NCBI GenBank assembly: GCA_002483445.1
Contig: DLHY01000091.1
Location: forward strand, 4,232 to 68,231
DNA: 64,000 nt
Direction of reading: 5' to 3'
Source of the DNA: Blastocatellia bacterium UBA7656
GTDB taxonomy: Bacteria > Acidobacteriota > Blastocatellia > UBA7656
Both the position numbers and the translations under genes were made by a program. Positions 51,801-59,500 of the stretch are shown here, piece after piece (position 1 is the stretch's first letter; each line of letters starts with the position of its first letter). The notes under the pieces were generated by a model, which saw only the letters and a list, made by a program, of their open reading frames with translations, was not told the origin of the DNA and ran no database searches.

Positions 51801-52294
51801 ACTATCAGAAGGTCTGCGCCGCCCGCGACAAGGCCCGCGGCCTGATCGTGAAAAATATCGACGAGTTGATTGAAGGTCACGCCGCCCGTGACCGATATGG
51901 CTTTCGTCGTAGGGCCGATGGAACCGGCGACGAATCGCGGGCGCGAAGTTGTCGAATGCTCCGCTGCGGCCTGACGCGCCAGTCGCGCGGCGGTTTCGTT
52001 TATCTCGCGAACCTTGTCCTGAAGGCCGTACTCGGCAAGCACTATCGAGGTTGCGCCGAAAGTGTTCGTCTCGATTATATCCGCGCCCGCCGCCAGGTAG
52101 CCGCGATGAATATCGAGTACGACATCAGGGCGGGTGAAGACCAGATTTTCGTTGCAGCCGTCGAGGTGCGCGCCTCCGAAATCTTCCGCCGTGAGGTTGT
52201 GCGCCTGAATAGCCGTGCCTGTCGCCCCGTCGAATACGAGTATGCGCTCAAGGAGCAACTCTTCCAACATCTGTGTTCGATAGCTTCTTTCCAT
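48827..52294 (-). CDS. metH: Cobalamin-dependent methionine synthase
   Basis: 1155 residues. Makes methionine from homocysteine with methyl-tetrahydrofolate and B12. Domains in order: homocysteine-binding barrel (about 1-330) with zinc Cys in LNCATGPEFM and GGCCGTTAAH; pterin domain (about 345-610) with VGERTNEVGSRKF and DVNLQNADRDE; cobalamin cap and B12 domain with VKGDVHDIGKNLVD (His ligates cobalt); and the S-adenosylmethionine activation domain (about 880-1155). The ATG was set at MERSYRTQMLEELL; an in-frame upstream extension only translates a repeat tract. It lies downstream of the fused homocysteine methyltransferase-MTHFR and YbjN-like genes and probably shares their riboswitch-controlled transcript. 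Confidence 0.96.
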   Translation of the reverse strand: MERSYRTQMLEELLLERILVFDGATGTAIQAHNLTAEDFGGAHLDGCNENLVFTRPDVVLDIHRGYLAAGADIIETNTFGATSIVLAEYGLQDKVREINETAARLARQAAAEHSTTSRPRFVAGSIGPTTKAISVTGGVTFNQLVDIFHDQAAGLVAGGADLLIVETQQDTRNVKAALIGIHQLFDEWGFRVPVMVSGTIETTGTMLAGQTAEAFATSVMHADLFSIGLNCATGPEFMTDHIRSLAAMVETRVSCIPNAGLPDTETGRYLETPETFVATLERFVDHGWINLTGGCCGTTAAHIRLLSQMVEAKRPRAWQSHHRTLISGIDFVEAAEDARPLIVGERTNEVGSRKFKRLISEEKYEEAAEVGRQQVKGGAQIIDVNLQNADRDELYDIDRFYDRLIRLVKAPVMIDTTDAEAIELSLTYCQGKSIINSINLEDGLEKFERVTPLARRYGAALVVGCIDEDKDQAQAITRQRKLEIARRSHKLLTEDYGIRAEDIIFDPLVFPCATGDQNYVGSAVETIEGVRLIKQEFPHSKTILGISNVSFGLPDAGREVLNSVFLYHCTKAGLDFAIVNSEKLERYASIPEQERHLAEDLLWNRGDDPIAAFAAHFRSATSRNKKRVSDLPLDERLAACIIEGTKEGLIEDLETKLKEAAPLEIINGPLMKGMDEVGRLFNANELIVAEVLQSAEAMKAAVSYLEQFMEKTADSARGSIILATVKGDVHDIGKNLVDIILSNNGYRVINLGIKVPPEALIHAVRESHPDAIGLSGLLVKSAQQMVVTANDLRDAGINLPLLVGGAALSNRFTRGKIAPAYGGTVVYCNDAMNGLDTLNRLMTPELRAHLEAALIEQDFGPVAARPQTEFVETEERSSAISLDVEIPPVPDLDRHIEDAGDLDEIWSYINPQMLYGKHLGFRGRFTEFLEAGDQRARELEEKIERVKDECRRGAMRASVVWQFFEAESEGNRIHIISNGQRVETFTFPRQRKPDGVCLSDLVLPPQNGRRDHIAIFATTAGAGIRRLAEEAKEKGEYLRSYALQALALETAEATAEWIHSRIRAAWGFEDENLSRKALFQAHYRGKRYSFGYPACPDLESQAGLFRLIRPEEIGIELTEGFMMEPEASVSAIVFHHPQATYFSVGTQEMVEASVD

Positions 52295-52300
52295 TTTCTT

Positions 52301-52355
52301 AGTGATGAGTGATGAGTGATGAGTGATCGTCTGGTCTAACTCATCACTCATTACT
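52301..52355. repeat. Short-period repeat hairpin (GATGAGT type) joining two genes
   Basis: GTGATGA/GATGAGT units (period 7) pair with ACTCATCACTCATTACT. It fills the gap between the YbjN-like and metH genes; on the gene strand it encodes the last residues and the stop codon (TGA) of the YbjN-like protein. Confidence 0.8.
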
Positions 52356-52892
52356 TCCCTTATCGTCCCTGCCCGCTCCGAGCAACTGTCTGATCTCAGC
52401 GCGGCGTTCGCGCACGACTGCCGCCATCGCGAGATAAGCCGACTCGAACGCCGCTTGATTGAACGGCAGCGCGTTCGAGAAAAGATACTTGTAGCCGATG
52501 TCGTCTTCCGAATCGACGAAGAAGCTTCCTATCGTTATGGCATCGTTGGCCGACAGGAGATAGCGATAGACTTCTTCGCGACTGGCGGCGTTCTTCACGC
52601 TGCCGAAGTTGTAAATGTAAAGACCCATCAGGCTCTTGCGTTTATCGTTGACTACGACGACCGCTGTCTTCCCTCCCTTAGGATCGTTGTAGTTCGACAC
52701 GACCATTTCGGCGCTCGATTTGGATTCGTCAACCGTCGCGCCCAGACGTTTGAGGCTGCGTTTGACCTGATCGATGAGCGAAAGGCGCGGGGCTGCGGGT
52801 TTAGGCTGCTGGGTTTGTGTTTCTGTCTGCTCGGCTGCCGCCGCGACAGCAAACAAAATAGCGAGGCCCGCCAGAAGTATCGCTTTTCTCAT
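52344..52892 (-). CDS. Secreted YbjN-like domain protein
   Basis: 182 residues: signal peptide (MRKAILLAGLAILFAVAAAA), a Gln/Thr-rich spacer, then a YbjN/chaperone-like fold (SLIDQVKRSLKRLGATVDES, AVVVVNDKRKSLMGLYIYNF, IGSFFVDSEDDIGYKYLFSN, FESAYLAMAAVVRERRAEI). GGAG lies nine bases before the ATG. The role of exported YbjN-like domains is unknown. It sits between the two methionine genes and would be co-transcribed with them. The carboxy end is supplied by a repeat. Confidence 0.75.
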   Translation of the reverse strand: MRKAILLAGLAILFAVAAAAEQTETQTQQPKPAAPRLSLIDQVKRSLKRLGATVDESKSSAEMVVSNYNDPKGGKTAVVVVNDKRKSLMGLYIYNFGSVKNAASREEVYRYLLSANDAITIGSFFVDSEDDIGYKYLFSNALPFNQAAFESAYLAMAAVVRERRAEIRQLLGAGRDDKGSNE

Positions 52893-52974
52893 ATCGAAAT
52901 ACTCCATTCTCCTGCAAATCGCCGGTTCCGGGCGGCCAAACCTAACATTACTCACAGCGCAATTTCAAGCCATT

Positions 52975-53054
52975 CAGATGTCAGATGTTAGATGTTAGAT
53001 GTTAGCGAGGATAAGAGTGACTTGCTAACATCTGACATCTAACATCTAACATCT
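52975..53054. repeat. Short-period repeat hairpin (GATGTTA type)
   Basis: Arms of about 32 bases: GATGTTA/GATGTCA units (left) and TAACATC/TGACATC units (right), period 7, with a 17-base loop. The right arm touches the stop codon of the homocysteine methyltransferase-MTHFR gene, so the hairpin would form immediately after translation ends. No T tract follows. Confidence 0.85.
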
Positions 53055-54890
53055 TCACAATACAGAAAACACATCCAGCGCATACTGCACTCTGCCGAAC
53101 GGGGCCGATACCTGCACGCCCTGAACGAGATCGCGCACCTCGACGAGCGTCTCGCGCGCAATGGCCAGCCCCTCTTCGCGGGCCGCATCCTTATCAGAGA
53201 CTTTCGCCATGCGTTCGAGTATCGCGTCAGGCACGACCACTCCGGGAACTTCGTTGGCGAGAAATTCCGCATTGCGATAGCTCACCAGAGGCCAGATGCC
53301 CGCAATGACCGGGATGCGGCAATGCTCTATGCGCCTGAGAAAATTTTTCAACTGTCCGACATCGAACGTCGGCTGGGTGATGGCGTACTCGGCTCCCGCT
53401 TCCACTTTCCATTCGAAGCGACGCAACTCGTAGTCCGGATCGATTGCGCACGGATTGACACCCACGCCCATAAAGAACGAAGTCGGGCCGCCAATGGGAT
53501 TGCCTCCTATGTCTAAACCGTGATTGAGACGATTGACCATGTTGACAAGCCCTATGGAATCGATATCGAACACGGCTGTCGCTTCCGGGTAAGGCCCCAT
53601 CTTGGGCGGGTCGCCTGTGATGATCAAAATGTTTCTCAGTCCCAAAGCCGCCGCGCCGAGCAGATCGCTCGTCATCCCTAAAAGATTTCTGTCCCGACAG
53701 CAGTAATGCATGACGGCTTCCATCCCAACCTGCTGCTCGATGATGGTCGAAACTGCTATCACTCCCATGCGCGACTGAGCGCGCGGACCGTCGGGGACGT
53801 TGACGGCATCGACACCGCCTTCCTTGAGCAGCCTCACGCTTTCGATCATCTTCCCGGCATCGCACCCTTTGGGCGGGACTATCTCGACGGAAGTGACGAA
53901 TTCGCCTTTGGAGATTTTCGCCGCGAATCGCGATTTCTTTTCGCGCGGCGTGACTTCTACATCCGAAAGTTTCTGCTCATCGAGGAAGACGCTCACAGCC
54001 GAACGACCGGGCGAAAGCGCGGCCACCGCGTTTGCGATCTGCTTTATGTGATCGGGCGTAGTGCCGCAGCATCCGCCGACGAATTTGGCTCCCGCCTGAA
54101 TGAGTCTTTTGGCGTACCTGGCGATGTATTCGGGCGAGGTCATATAAAACATGCGGCCTTCGACCTGGCGCGGCAATCCGTTGTTGGGTTGAGCCGAGAG
54201 CTTGCGAGCCGTCACCTCGCGCATCTTCTCAAGCGCGTCGAGCATGGCGTGCGGGCCGACCGAGCAGTTCAGCCCGATCACATCCGCGCCCCACTCATCC
54301 AATCGGCGCGTGAAAATATCGGGCGACGTGCCGTAGCTGGTGTTGCCGTCGTTTTGAATCGTCATCTGCGCGACTATCGGCAGATCGCACGCTTCGCGGA
54401 CGGCCAGAATCGCCTGATGAATTTCGGCCACATCGGAAAAGGTTTCGAGTATGAAGAGATCGACTCCGCCTTCGAGCAAAGCTTCGACCTGCTGGCGAAA
54501 AATAGAACGGGCTTCTTCGACCGAAGTCGGGCCGTAAGGCTCTATGCGAATGCCCAGTGGGCCTATCGCGGCGGCGACAAAAACTCTCTCGCCTGCGGCT
54601 TCGCGAGCCAGTCTCGCGCCTGCCAGATTGATGTCGCGGATTTTGTCTTCGAGTCCATAGGCGGCGAGCTTGACGCGATTCGCGCCGTAGGTGTTGGTTT
54701 CGATGATGTCGGCTCCGGCACGGACGTAGTCGCGATGGAGGCCCGCGACGAGATCGGCATTCGACAGATTGAGATCGTCGAAGCAGCGATTGATGTAGAC
54801 GCCGCGCGAATAGAGCATCGTCCCCATCGCGCCGTCGAAAACGTAAACGCGGTCGTCAGTAACTGCGCTGCGGAAATCTTTCTTAGCCAT
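53055..54890 (-). CDS. Bifunctional homocysteine S-methyltransferase / methylenetetrahydrofolate reductase
   Basis: 611 residues. The N-terminal half (about 1-300) is a homocysteine methyltransferase barrel: VYVFDGAMGTMLYSRGV, IIETNTYGANRVKL, zinc Cys in GLNCSVGPHAM and GGCCGTTPDHIKQ. The C-terminal half (about 330-611) is a FAD-type methylenetetrahydrofolate reductase: SVEIVPPKGCDAGKMIES, ILIITGDPPKMGPYP, FFMGVGVNPCAID and YAITQPTFDVGQLKNFL. Together they reduce methylene-THF and use the methyl group for homocysteine. The ATG at 54890 lies 11 bases past a terminator hairpin and the SAM-II aptamer, so the gene should be switched off when S-adenosylmethionine is plentiful. Confidence 0.94.
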   Translation of the reverse strand: MAKKDFRSAVTDDRVYVFDGAMGTMLYSRGVYINRCFDDLNLSNADLVAGLHRDYVRAGADIIETNTYGANRVKLAAYGLEDKIRDINLAGARLAREAAGERVFVAAAIGPLGIRIEPYGPTSVEEARSIFRQQVEALLEGGVDLFILETFSDVAEIHQAILAVREACDLPIVAQMTIQNDGNTSYGTSPDIFTRRLDEWGADVIGLNCSVGPHAMLDALEKMREVTARKLSAQPNNGLPRQVEGRMFYMTSPEYIARYAKRLIQAGAKFVGGCCGTTPDHIKQIANAVAALSPGRSAVSVFLDEQKLSDVEVTPREKKSRFAAKISKGEFVTSVEIVPPKGCDAGKMIESVRLLKEGGVDAVNVPDGPRAQSRMGVIAVSTIIEQQVGMEAVMHYCCRDRNLLGMTSDLLGAAALGLRNILIITGDPPKMGPYPEATAVFDIDSIGLVNMVNRLNHGLDIGGNPIGGPTSFFMGVGVNPCAIDPDYELRRFEWKVEAGAEYAITQPTFDVGQLKNFLRRIEHCRIPVIAGIWPLVSYRNAEFLANEVPGVVVPDAILERMAKVSDKDAAREEGLAIARETLVEVRDLVQGVQVSAPFGRVQYALDVFSVL

Positions 54891-54925
54891 AAAAGTCAAA
54901 AGCCCCGCGCTAAACTGCGCGGGGC
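54891..54925 (-). terminator. Intrinsic terminator in the methionine-cluster leader
   Basis: On the minus strand: GCCCCGCGC, loop AGTTTA, GCGCGGGGC, then TTTTGACTTTT. It lies directly before the start codon, so it acts as an attenuator of the downstream genes. Its loop and 3' arm contain GTTTAGC (54909-54915), complementary to GCTAAAC (54938-54944) of the aptamer. Confidence 0.85.
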
Positions 54926-54929
54926 CTAA

Positions 54930-54981
54930 ACCCGACTGTTTAGCAGTTTTTTACGTGGAGCAATTCGTCTAAATCGCCACG
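54930..54981 (-). ncRNA. SAM-II riboswitch aptamer
   Basis: Minus-strand reading from 54981: CGTGG, C, GATTTA, GACGA, ATTGC, T, CCACG, TAAAAAACT, GCTAAA, CAGTCGGG. This follows the SAM-II consensus as in the marine metX aptamer (CGCGC, U, GAUUUA, ACCGU, AUUGC, then the closing stem and GCUAAA). Stem P1 is CGTGG with CCACG. Loop GAC can pair with GTC after GCTAAA where metX uses CC with GG, a compensatory change. It stands before a homocysteine methyltransferase-MTHFR gene and joins an intrinsic terminator through GCTAAAC/GTTTAGC pairing, so S-adenosylmethionine binding should free the terminator. The match was made by eye. Confidence 0.85.
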
Positions 54982-55072
54982 ATGAATTATCAACAAGGCA
55001 AGGGTACATCTCACAGCCTTTCAAGTCAAACGTTCAGACAAGGCTGATGCAAAGTCGCGACAGGCTATCTGC

Positions 55073-55762
55073 TTACGGCAATCTTTCAACCCGTTTGAAA
55101 TCGGCTGGCACCGTGAACTCATTCGCGCTCGCCTGTTGCACATGGCGTCGCTCGGTTATGATGCGAATGCGCGACGAAGACTCAGTTTCAATCCTCACAG
55201 CAAGCCACGCAAGATCGCGCGCAAGAAAAACCCGACTCACCTCCGTTTGTCCTGCGGCAAACGTGGCGCGCTTTTCGATCACCCGGCACGGGTGGCCATC
55301 GATTGTTTCGTCAGCGAGCGACAGAGTTTCTGTTTTGTCGGGAGAGGCGGATCCGAAAGCGCGGTCTATTTCTTTCGCGGCATTTTCATGGATCGCGCTT
55401 TGTTGATTATCCGGCATTGGATTTTCTTCAGGCGCGAGAATCGTTTCGACGTAAAGCCTTCGGTCGAGGGAGAGCAGGAAATTTCTGTTCAGATCAGGTC
55501 GAAAGATGAGCGCGCGACGCTCTCCCGCTTCGATCCAGTCTTCGCGCCGCATCTCGCCCATGCGATAGACGCGCGACTCTGTCACTTCGCGACGGTCGCC
55601 CTCTTCGATGGTTCGCACGACTGTGGCCGAGTAACTTTCAGGCTCGCCCGTGATGATCGTGTGAGGCTCGACCGATTCAACACGGCTCTTACAGTGAATA
55701 GTGAAAAGAGACGCCGCGATGATCAAGGCGGCGACCGAAAATCGATGAACAGAGTGAGACAT
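55073..55762 (-). CDS. Lipoprotein with LolA-like beta fold
   Basis: 229 residues with a lipobox at the end of the signal (AALIIAASLFTIHC). The rest alternates strands with repeating polar faces: YSATVVRTIEEGDRREVTES, RVYRMGEMRREDWIEAGERR, LIFRPDLNRNFLLSLDRRLY, CRVIEKRATFAAGQTEVS. The arrangement recalls lipoprotein-carrier or outer-membrane-sorting folds, but no enzyme motif is seen. The start is the ATG that gives a normal signal; the frame extends upstream without support. The toxin gene of a toxin-antitoxin pair ends about 10 bases upstream. Confidence 0.7.
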   Translation of the reverse strand: MSHSVHRFSVAALIIAASLFTIHCKSRVESVEPHTIITGEPESYSATVVRTIEEGDRREVTESRVYRMGEMRREDWIEAGERRALIFRPDLNRNFLLSLDRRLYVETILAPEENPMPDNQQSAIHENAAKEIDRAFGSASPDKTETLSLADETIDGHPCRVIEKRATFAAGQTEVSRVFLARDLAWLAVRIETESSSRIRIITERRHVQQASANEFTVPADFKRVERLP

Positions 55763-55772
55763 TCGCCGTGGA

Positions 55773-56264
55773 TTATTTTTCGCCTGCCTGCTTGAGCAGC
55801 AGAGCCACCAGATCATCCGACAGCCACAAACCTGTGTCTCGGAGTTTCCGAATAGCATCTGCTGCTGAAGGAATCAGGCCGCGACGTTTTGCAAGCACTA
55901 TTGCTCCGCCCGTTCCGAGAGTCGGCACTCCAATAGTTCGCGCGCAACGTCGCGCTGCTGCATCATCAAGCATCGCTCGACAACCGGGATTGCTGAGAGC
56001 CAAGCTCAAGACTTCGGATTCTCCCTGCCCAAGATTCCAGGCTGTGATGATCGAGGGAATTTCTGCGACTTCAACCTGCATTGCCCAGAGTGCGGTCGGG
56101 AGTTGCTGAGATGCCGGATCATCCGGGTGGCCTCGAAGCACTTCCTCCCGGACTCCATTCGGCACCAGAATTTCAGAGAAAAGCTGTGGCAACAGGCTCG
56201 CTTGATCACTTTGAAACAAGGCGATCAGAGGCGAGGCGTTGACGACGACCCGATCAGTTTTCAC
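55773..56264 (-). CDS. DUF3368 (PIN-like) toxin
   Basis: 163 residues: VVVNASPLIALFQSDQASLL (first acidic-type segment, with Asn where PIN has Asp), ILVPNGVREEVLRG, NLGQGESEVLSLAL and AMLDDAAARRCARTIGVPTL, which together match DUF3368 proteins, relatives of PIN nucleases. The upstream UPF0175-type gene overlaps it by 11 bases, the standard antitoxin-toxin order. It is expected to be an RNase kept in check by that antitoxin. Confidence 0.85.
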   Translation of the reverse strand: MKTDRVVVNASPLIALFQSDQASLLPQLFSEILVPNGVREEVLRGHPDDPASQQLPTALWAMQVEVAEIPSIITAWNLGQGESEVLSLALSNPGCRAMLDDAAARRCARTIGVPTLGTGGAIVLAKRRGLIPSAADAIRKLRDTGLWLSDDLVALLLKQAGEK

Positions 56265-56508
56265 CAGCCAGTTCCTCCGCCAGTTCTTCAGCGTCGTATT
56301 GAAAGACTGAAACCTTGAAGCGTGAGAGCGCGCGAATGAATTCTGCTCGCGACAGTCCGGCTATCTCAGCCGCTTTGCCCTGAGATAATTCTCCAACCTC
56401 ATACCACTTGACGGCTGCCGCTATTCGCATCTCCCGGACGAACTCGTCGGGCGCTTTGCGCAATGCGGCAAAAGCTGTCTCAGGCAAATCTATCGTCACT
56501 GTTCGCAT
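56254..56508 (-). CDS. UPF0175-type antitoxin
   Basis: 84 residues: MRTVTIDLPETAFAALRKAP, then VREMRIAAAVKWYEVGELSQ and KAAEIAGLSRAEFIRALSRF, a predicted helix-turn-helix. This is the UPF0175 pattern found before DUF3368 toxins. It binds the toxin and probably its own promoter. GAGGAGGAG immediately precedes the ATG. The pair begins 10 bases after the stop of the Kgd gene on the same strand. Confidence 0.85.
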   Translation of the reverse strand: MRTVTIDLPETAFAALRKAPDEFVREMRIAAAVKWYEVGELSQGKAAEIAGLSRAEFIRALSRFKVSVFQYDAEELAEELAGEN

Positions 56509-56518
56509 AATCTCCTCC

Positions 56519-59500
56519 TCAATCAACGAAAGCGTCCTTGATCAGTTGTCGTTGCTCCATCTGATGAACAGTGTGCGAGCCTGTAGCCGTGCTTGCGCTC
56601 GCTGTGCGTCCTACATATCGAAGCGCTTTTTTATCTCCGATCAATTCCCTGAGTCTCGATTCGACAAACGACCAGCCGCCCTGATTGCGAGGCTCTTCCT
56701 GAACCCATCGAACGTCAGCCGCAGCGGAGAATGAATCGAACTGTTCGGCAAGCTGTCTTTTAGGGAATGGATAAAACTGTTCGAGCCGTAAAATCGCCGT
56801 CTCCGTGTCGCCTCGCTTTTTGCGCTCCGCCGCGAGATCGTAGTAAACCTTTCCGCTGGCGATCACCACGCGGCTCACAGCCGCGGGATTTATCTCATCA
56901 TCCGGGATCACGGGTAGAAAACCTCCGCTGGTGAACTCCTCGATTGGCGATGCCGCTTCCGACAGCCGCAGCAGGCTCTTGGGCGTCATCACGACGAGCG
57001 GCTTTGCCTCGCCGCGGGCCTGTCTTCTTAAAAGATGAAAATACTGCGCGGCGGTCGTGCAGCAGGCCACCCGCATATTTCCCTCGGCGCATAGTTGCAG
57101 GTAACGCTCAAGCCGCGCGCTCGAATGCTCAGGCCCCTGCCCCTCGTAACCGTGAGGCAGCAGCAGGACGACGCGAGCGGGTTGATTCCATTTCTGCTCG
57201 CCCGACGCGATGAACTGATCGATTATGACCTGCGCGGCGTTGGCGAAATCGCCGAACTGCGCCTCCCACAAAACCAGTCCATCAGGCGCAGCCACGCTGT
57301 AGCCGTATTCGAATCCTAATGCGCCCGCTTCAGAAAGCGGGCTGTCGTAGATTTGAAAACGCGCATCTCCCGCGGCCATCGCCTTGAGAGGTATCCACTC
57401 TTCGCCCGTTGCGGTATCGGTGAAAGCCGCGTGTCGCTGGCTGAAAGTTCCGCGCACGGTGTCCTGTCCGCTGATGCGAACGCTCGTCCCTTCGCGAATG
57501 AGTGAGCCGAAGGCCAGAGCTTCGGCCATAGCCCAATCTACTGCCGCTTCGCCTTCGACCATCTTCGCTCGGCGGGCAAGCAGGCCGACTATCTTGGGAT
57601 TGAGATTGAAACCCTTAGGCACAGTGTTGATCGTCTGCCCAATCACCTGAAGCGTGTGTTGATCGACTCCCGTCTTGATCACCTCGACACTTTCCGGCTC
57701 CATTTGCGCCGTGGGGATTGCGACTTCTCCGCCCTGACGCGCGACTATTTCCTTCGCGCCAAGCTGCGCGTTTTCATATCGTCGCATTCGCTCTTCCATC
57801 AACTCATGGACGCGAGCTTCATCGATGACGCCTTCAGCGATGAGCCGACGCGCGTAAAGCTCTCTCACGCCGGGATGATTGCGTATGCGCTGATACATGA
57901 CGGGCTGGGTATAGGTAGGCTCGTCGCCTTCATTGTGGCCGAGTTTGCGAAATCCTATCACGTCGAGGACGACATCTTTACGGAACTTCATCCGGTAATC
58001 GAGCGCGATCTGAAGCGTGTTGTAAGCTGATTCGGGGTCATCAGAGTTGATGTGAAAAATCGGAGCCTGGATCATCTTGGCGATATCGGTGCTGTAAGTC
58101 GAAGAGCGACCTTCTTCGGGCGGCGTGGTGAACCCCAATTGATTGTTGACGATGATATGAATCGTTCCGCCTGTCGCATAGCCCGGTAGTTGAGAGAGAT
58201 TGAGCGTTTCGGCCACCACGCCTTCTCCCGCGAAAGCCGCGTCGCCGTGAAGCAAAACAGCGAGCAGGCGCTCAGGACTTTCAGTCCCGTCCTGCTTTGC
58301 GCGAACCATTCCTTCGACCACGGGATCTACGAATTCGAGATGGCTCGGATTCGAGGCGACCGCAAGCATCACCTGATGACCTTCCATCGTTTCGCGCAAT
58401 CCGCTCGCGCCCTGATGATATTTCACATCGCCCTGATCGTGAGGGAATCGCGGATGAATCGACCCCTCGAAGCTCGTGAATATCCGCTCGCAGAAACGGC
58501 CTATCACGTTCGCTATGACGTTCAATCTGCCGCGATGCGACATCCCCATCGTGATGTCGCGGATGCCACGACGAGCCGCGCTTTCGATCAATTGATCGAG
58601 CAGAGCGACGACAGTTTCATTCCCCTCGATGGAAAATCGCTTCTGGCCCAAATACTTCGTTCCGAGAAATCTCTCGAACAATTCGGCTGAGATGAGCTTC
58701 CACAGGATTTGATTTTTCGTGTCATTTGAAACCGCGGGCGCATCGCGTTCGACGCGCGAGCGAATCCATTCTTTTTCTTCCGGGTCTTGAATATTGCGGT
58801 ACTCGACTCCCGTTTTGCCGCAGTAGTAACGACGCAGCAGACTGATTATCTCGCGCAGAGTCGCCGTCTCTTTTCCGCCGAGACCCGACGCGATGAACTC
58901 GCGGTCGAGATCCCAGACCGTAAGCCCGTAGGTGGCTATGTCGAGTTCCGGGTGATACTGAATCTGCTTACAACCAAGCGGATCGAGGTCGGCTATGAGA
59001 TGGCCGCGCACGCGATAGGCATTGATCAATTCGAAGACGCGCGCTTGTTTGCGAATCTCATCGCGGTGATACGCTTCGCCAAGTAGCGCGGGATTGACAT
59101 CTATTGCCCAGACGTAAGGACGAAAGGGAATTCCAAGCTGGGCGAATATCTCGTCGTAAAAATTATGCTCGCCGCGCAGCAGTTCTTCGATGTAGGCGAG
59201 GAATGCGCCCGACTCCGCGCCCTGAATTATCCGGTGATCGTAAGTGCTGGTCACTGTCATCACCTTGCTGATGCCGAGCAGCGAGAGAGCTTCCCGTGAC
59301 ATCGCGCGATACTCGGCGGGAGTCTCTATCGCGCCGGTTGCGATGATCGCGCCCTGACCCGCCATCAATCGCGGATTGGAAGCCGTCGTGCCGATGGTTC
59401 CGGGATTGGTGATGCTTATCGTCGTCGATTGAAAATCCGCGATCTGTATTTTTCCTTCGCGGGTGCGACCTATGATGTCGTCGTAAGCAAGGAGCAGTTG

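Noticed and set aside
52295..52351. N-terminal extension of MetH (19 residues)
   Set aside because: It translates the GATGAGT repeat in-frame and is not family-like; the ATG at 52294 starts the conserved region.
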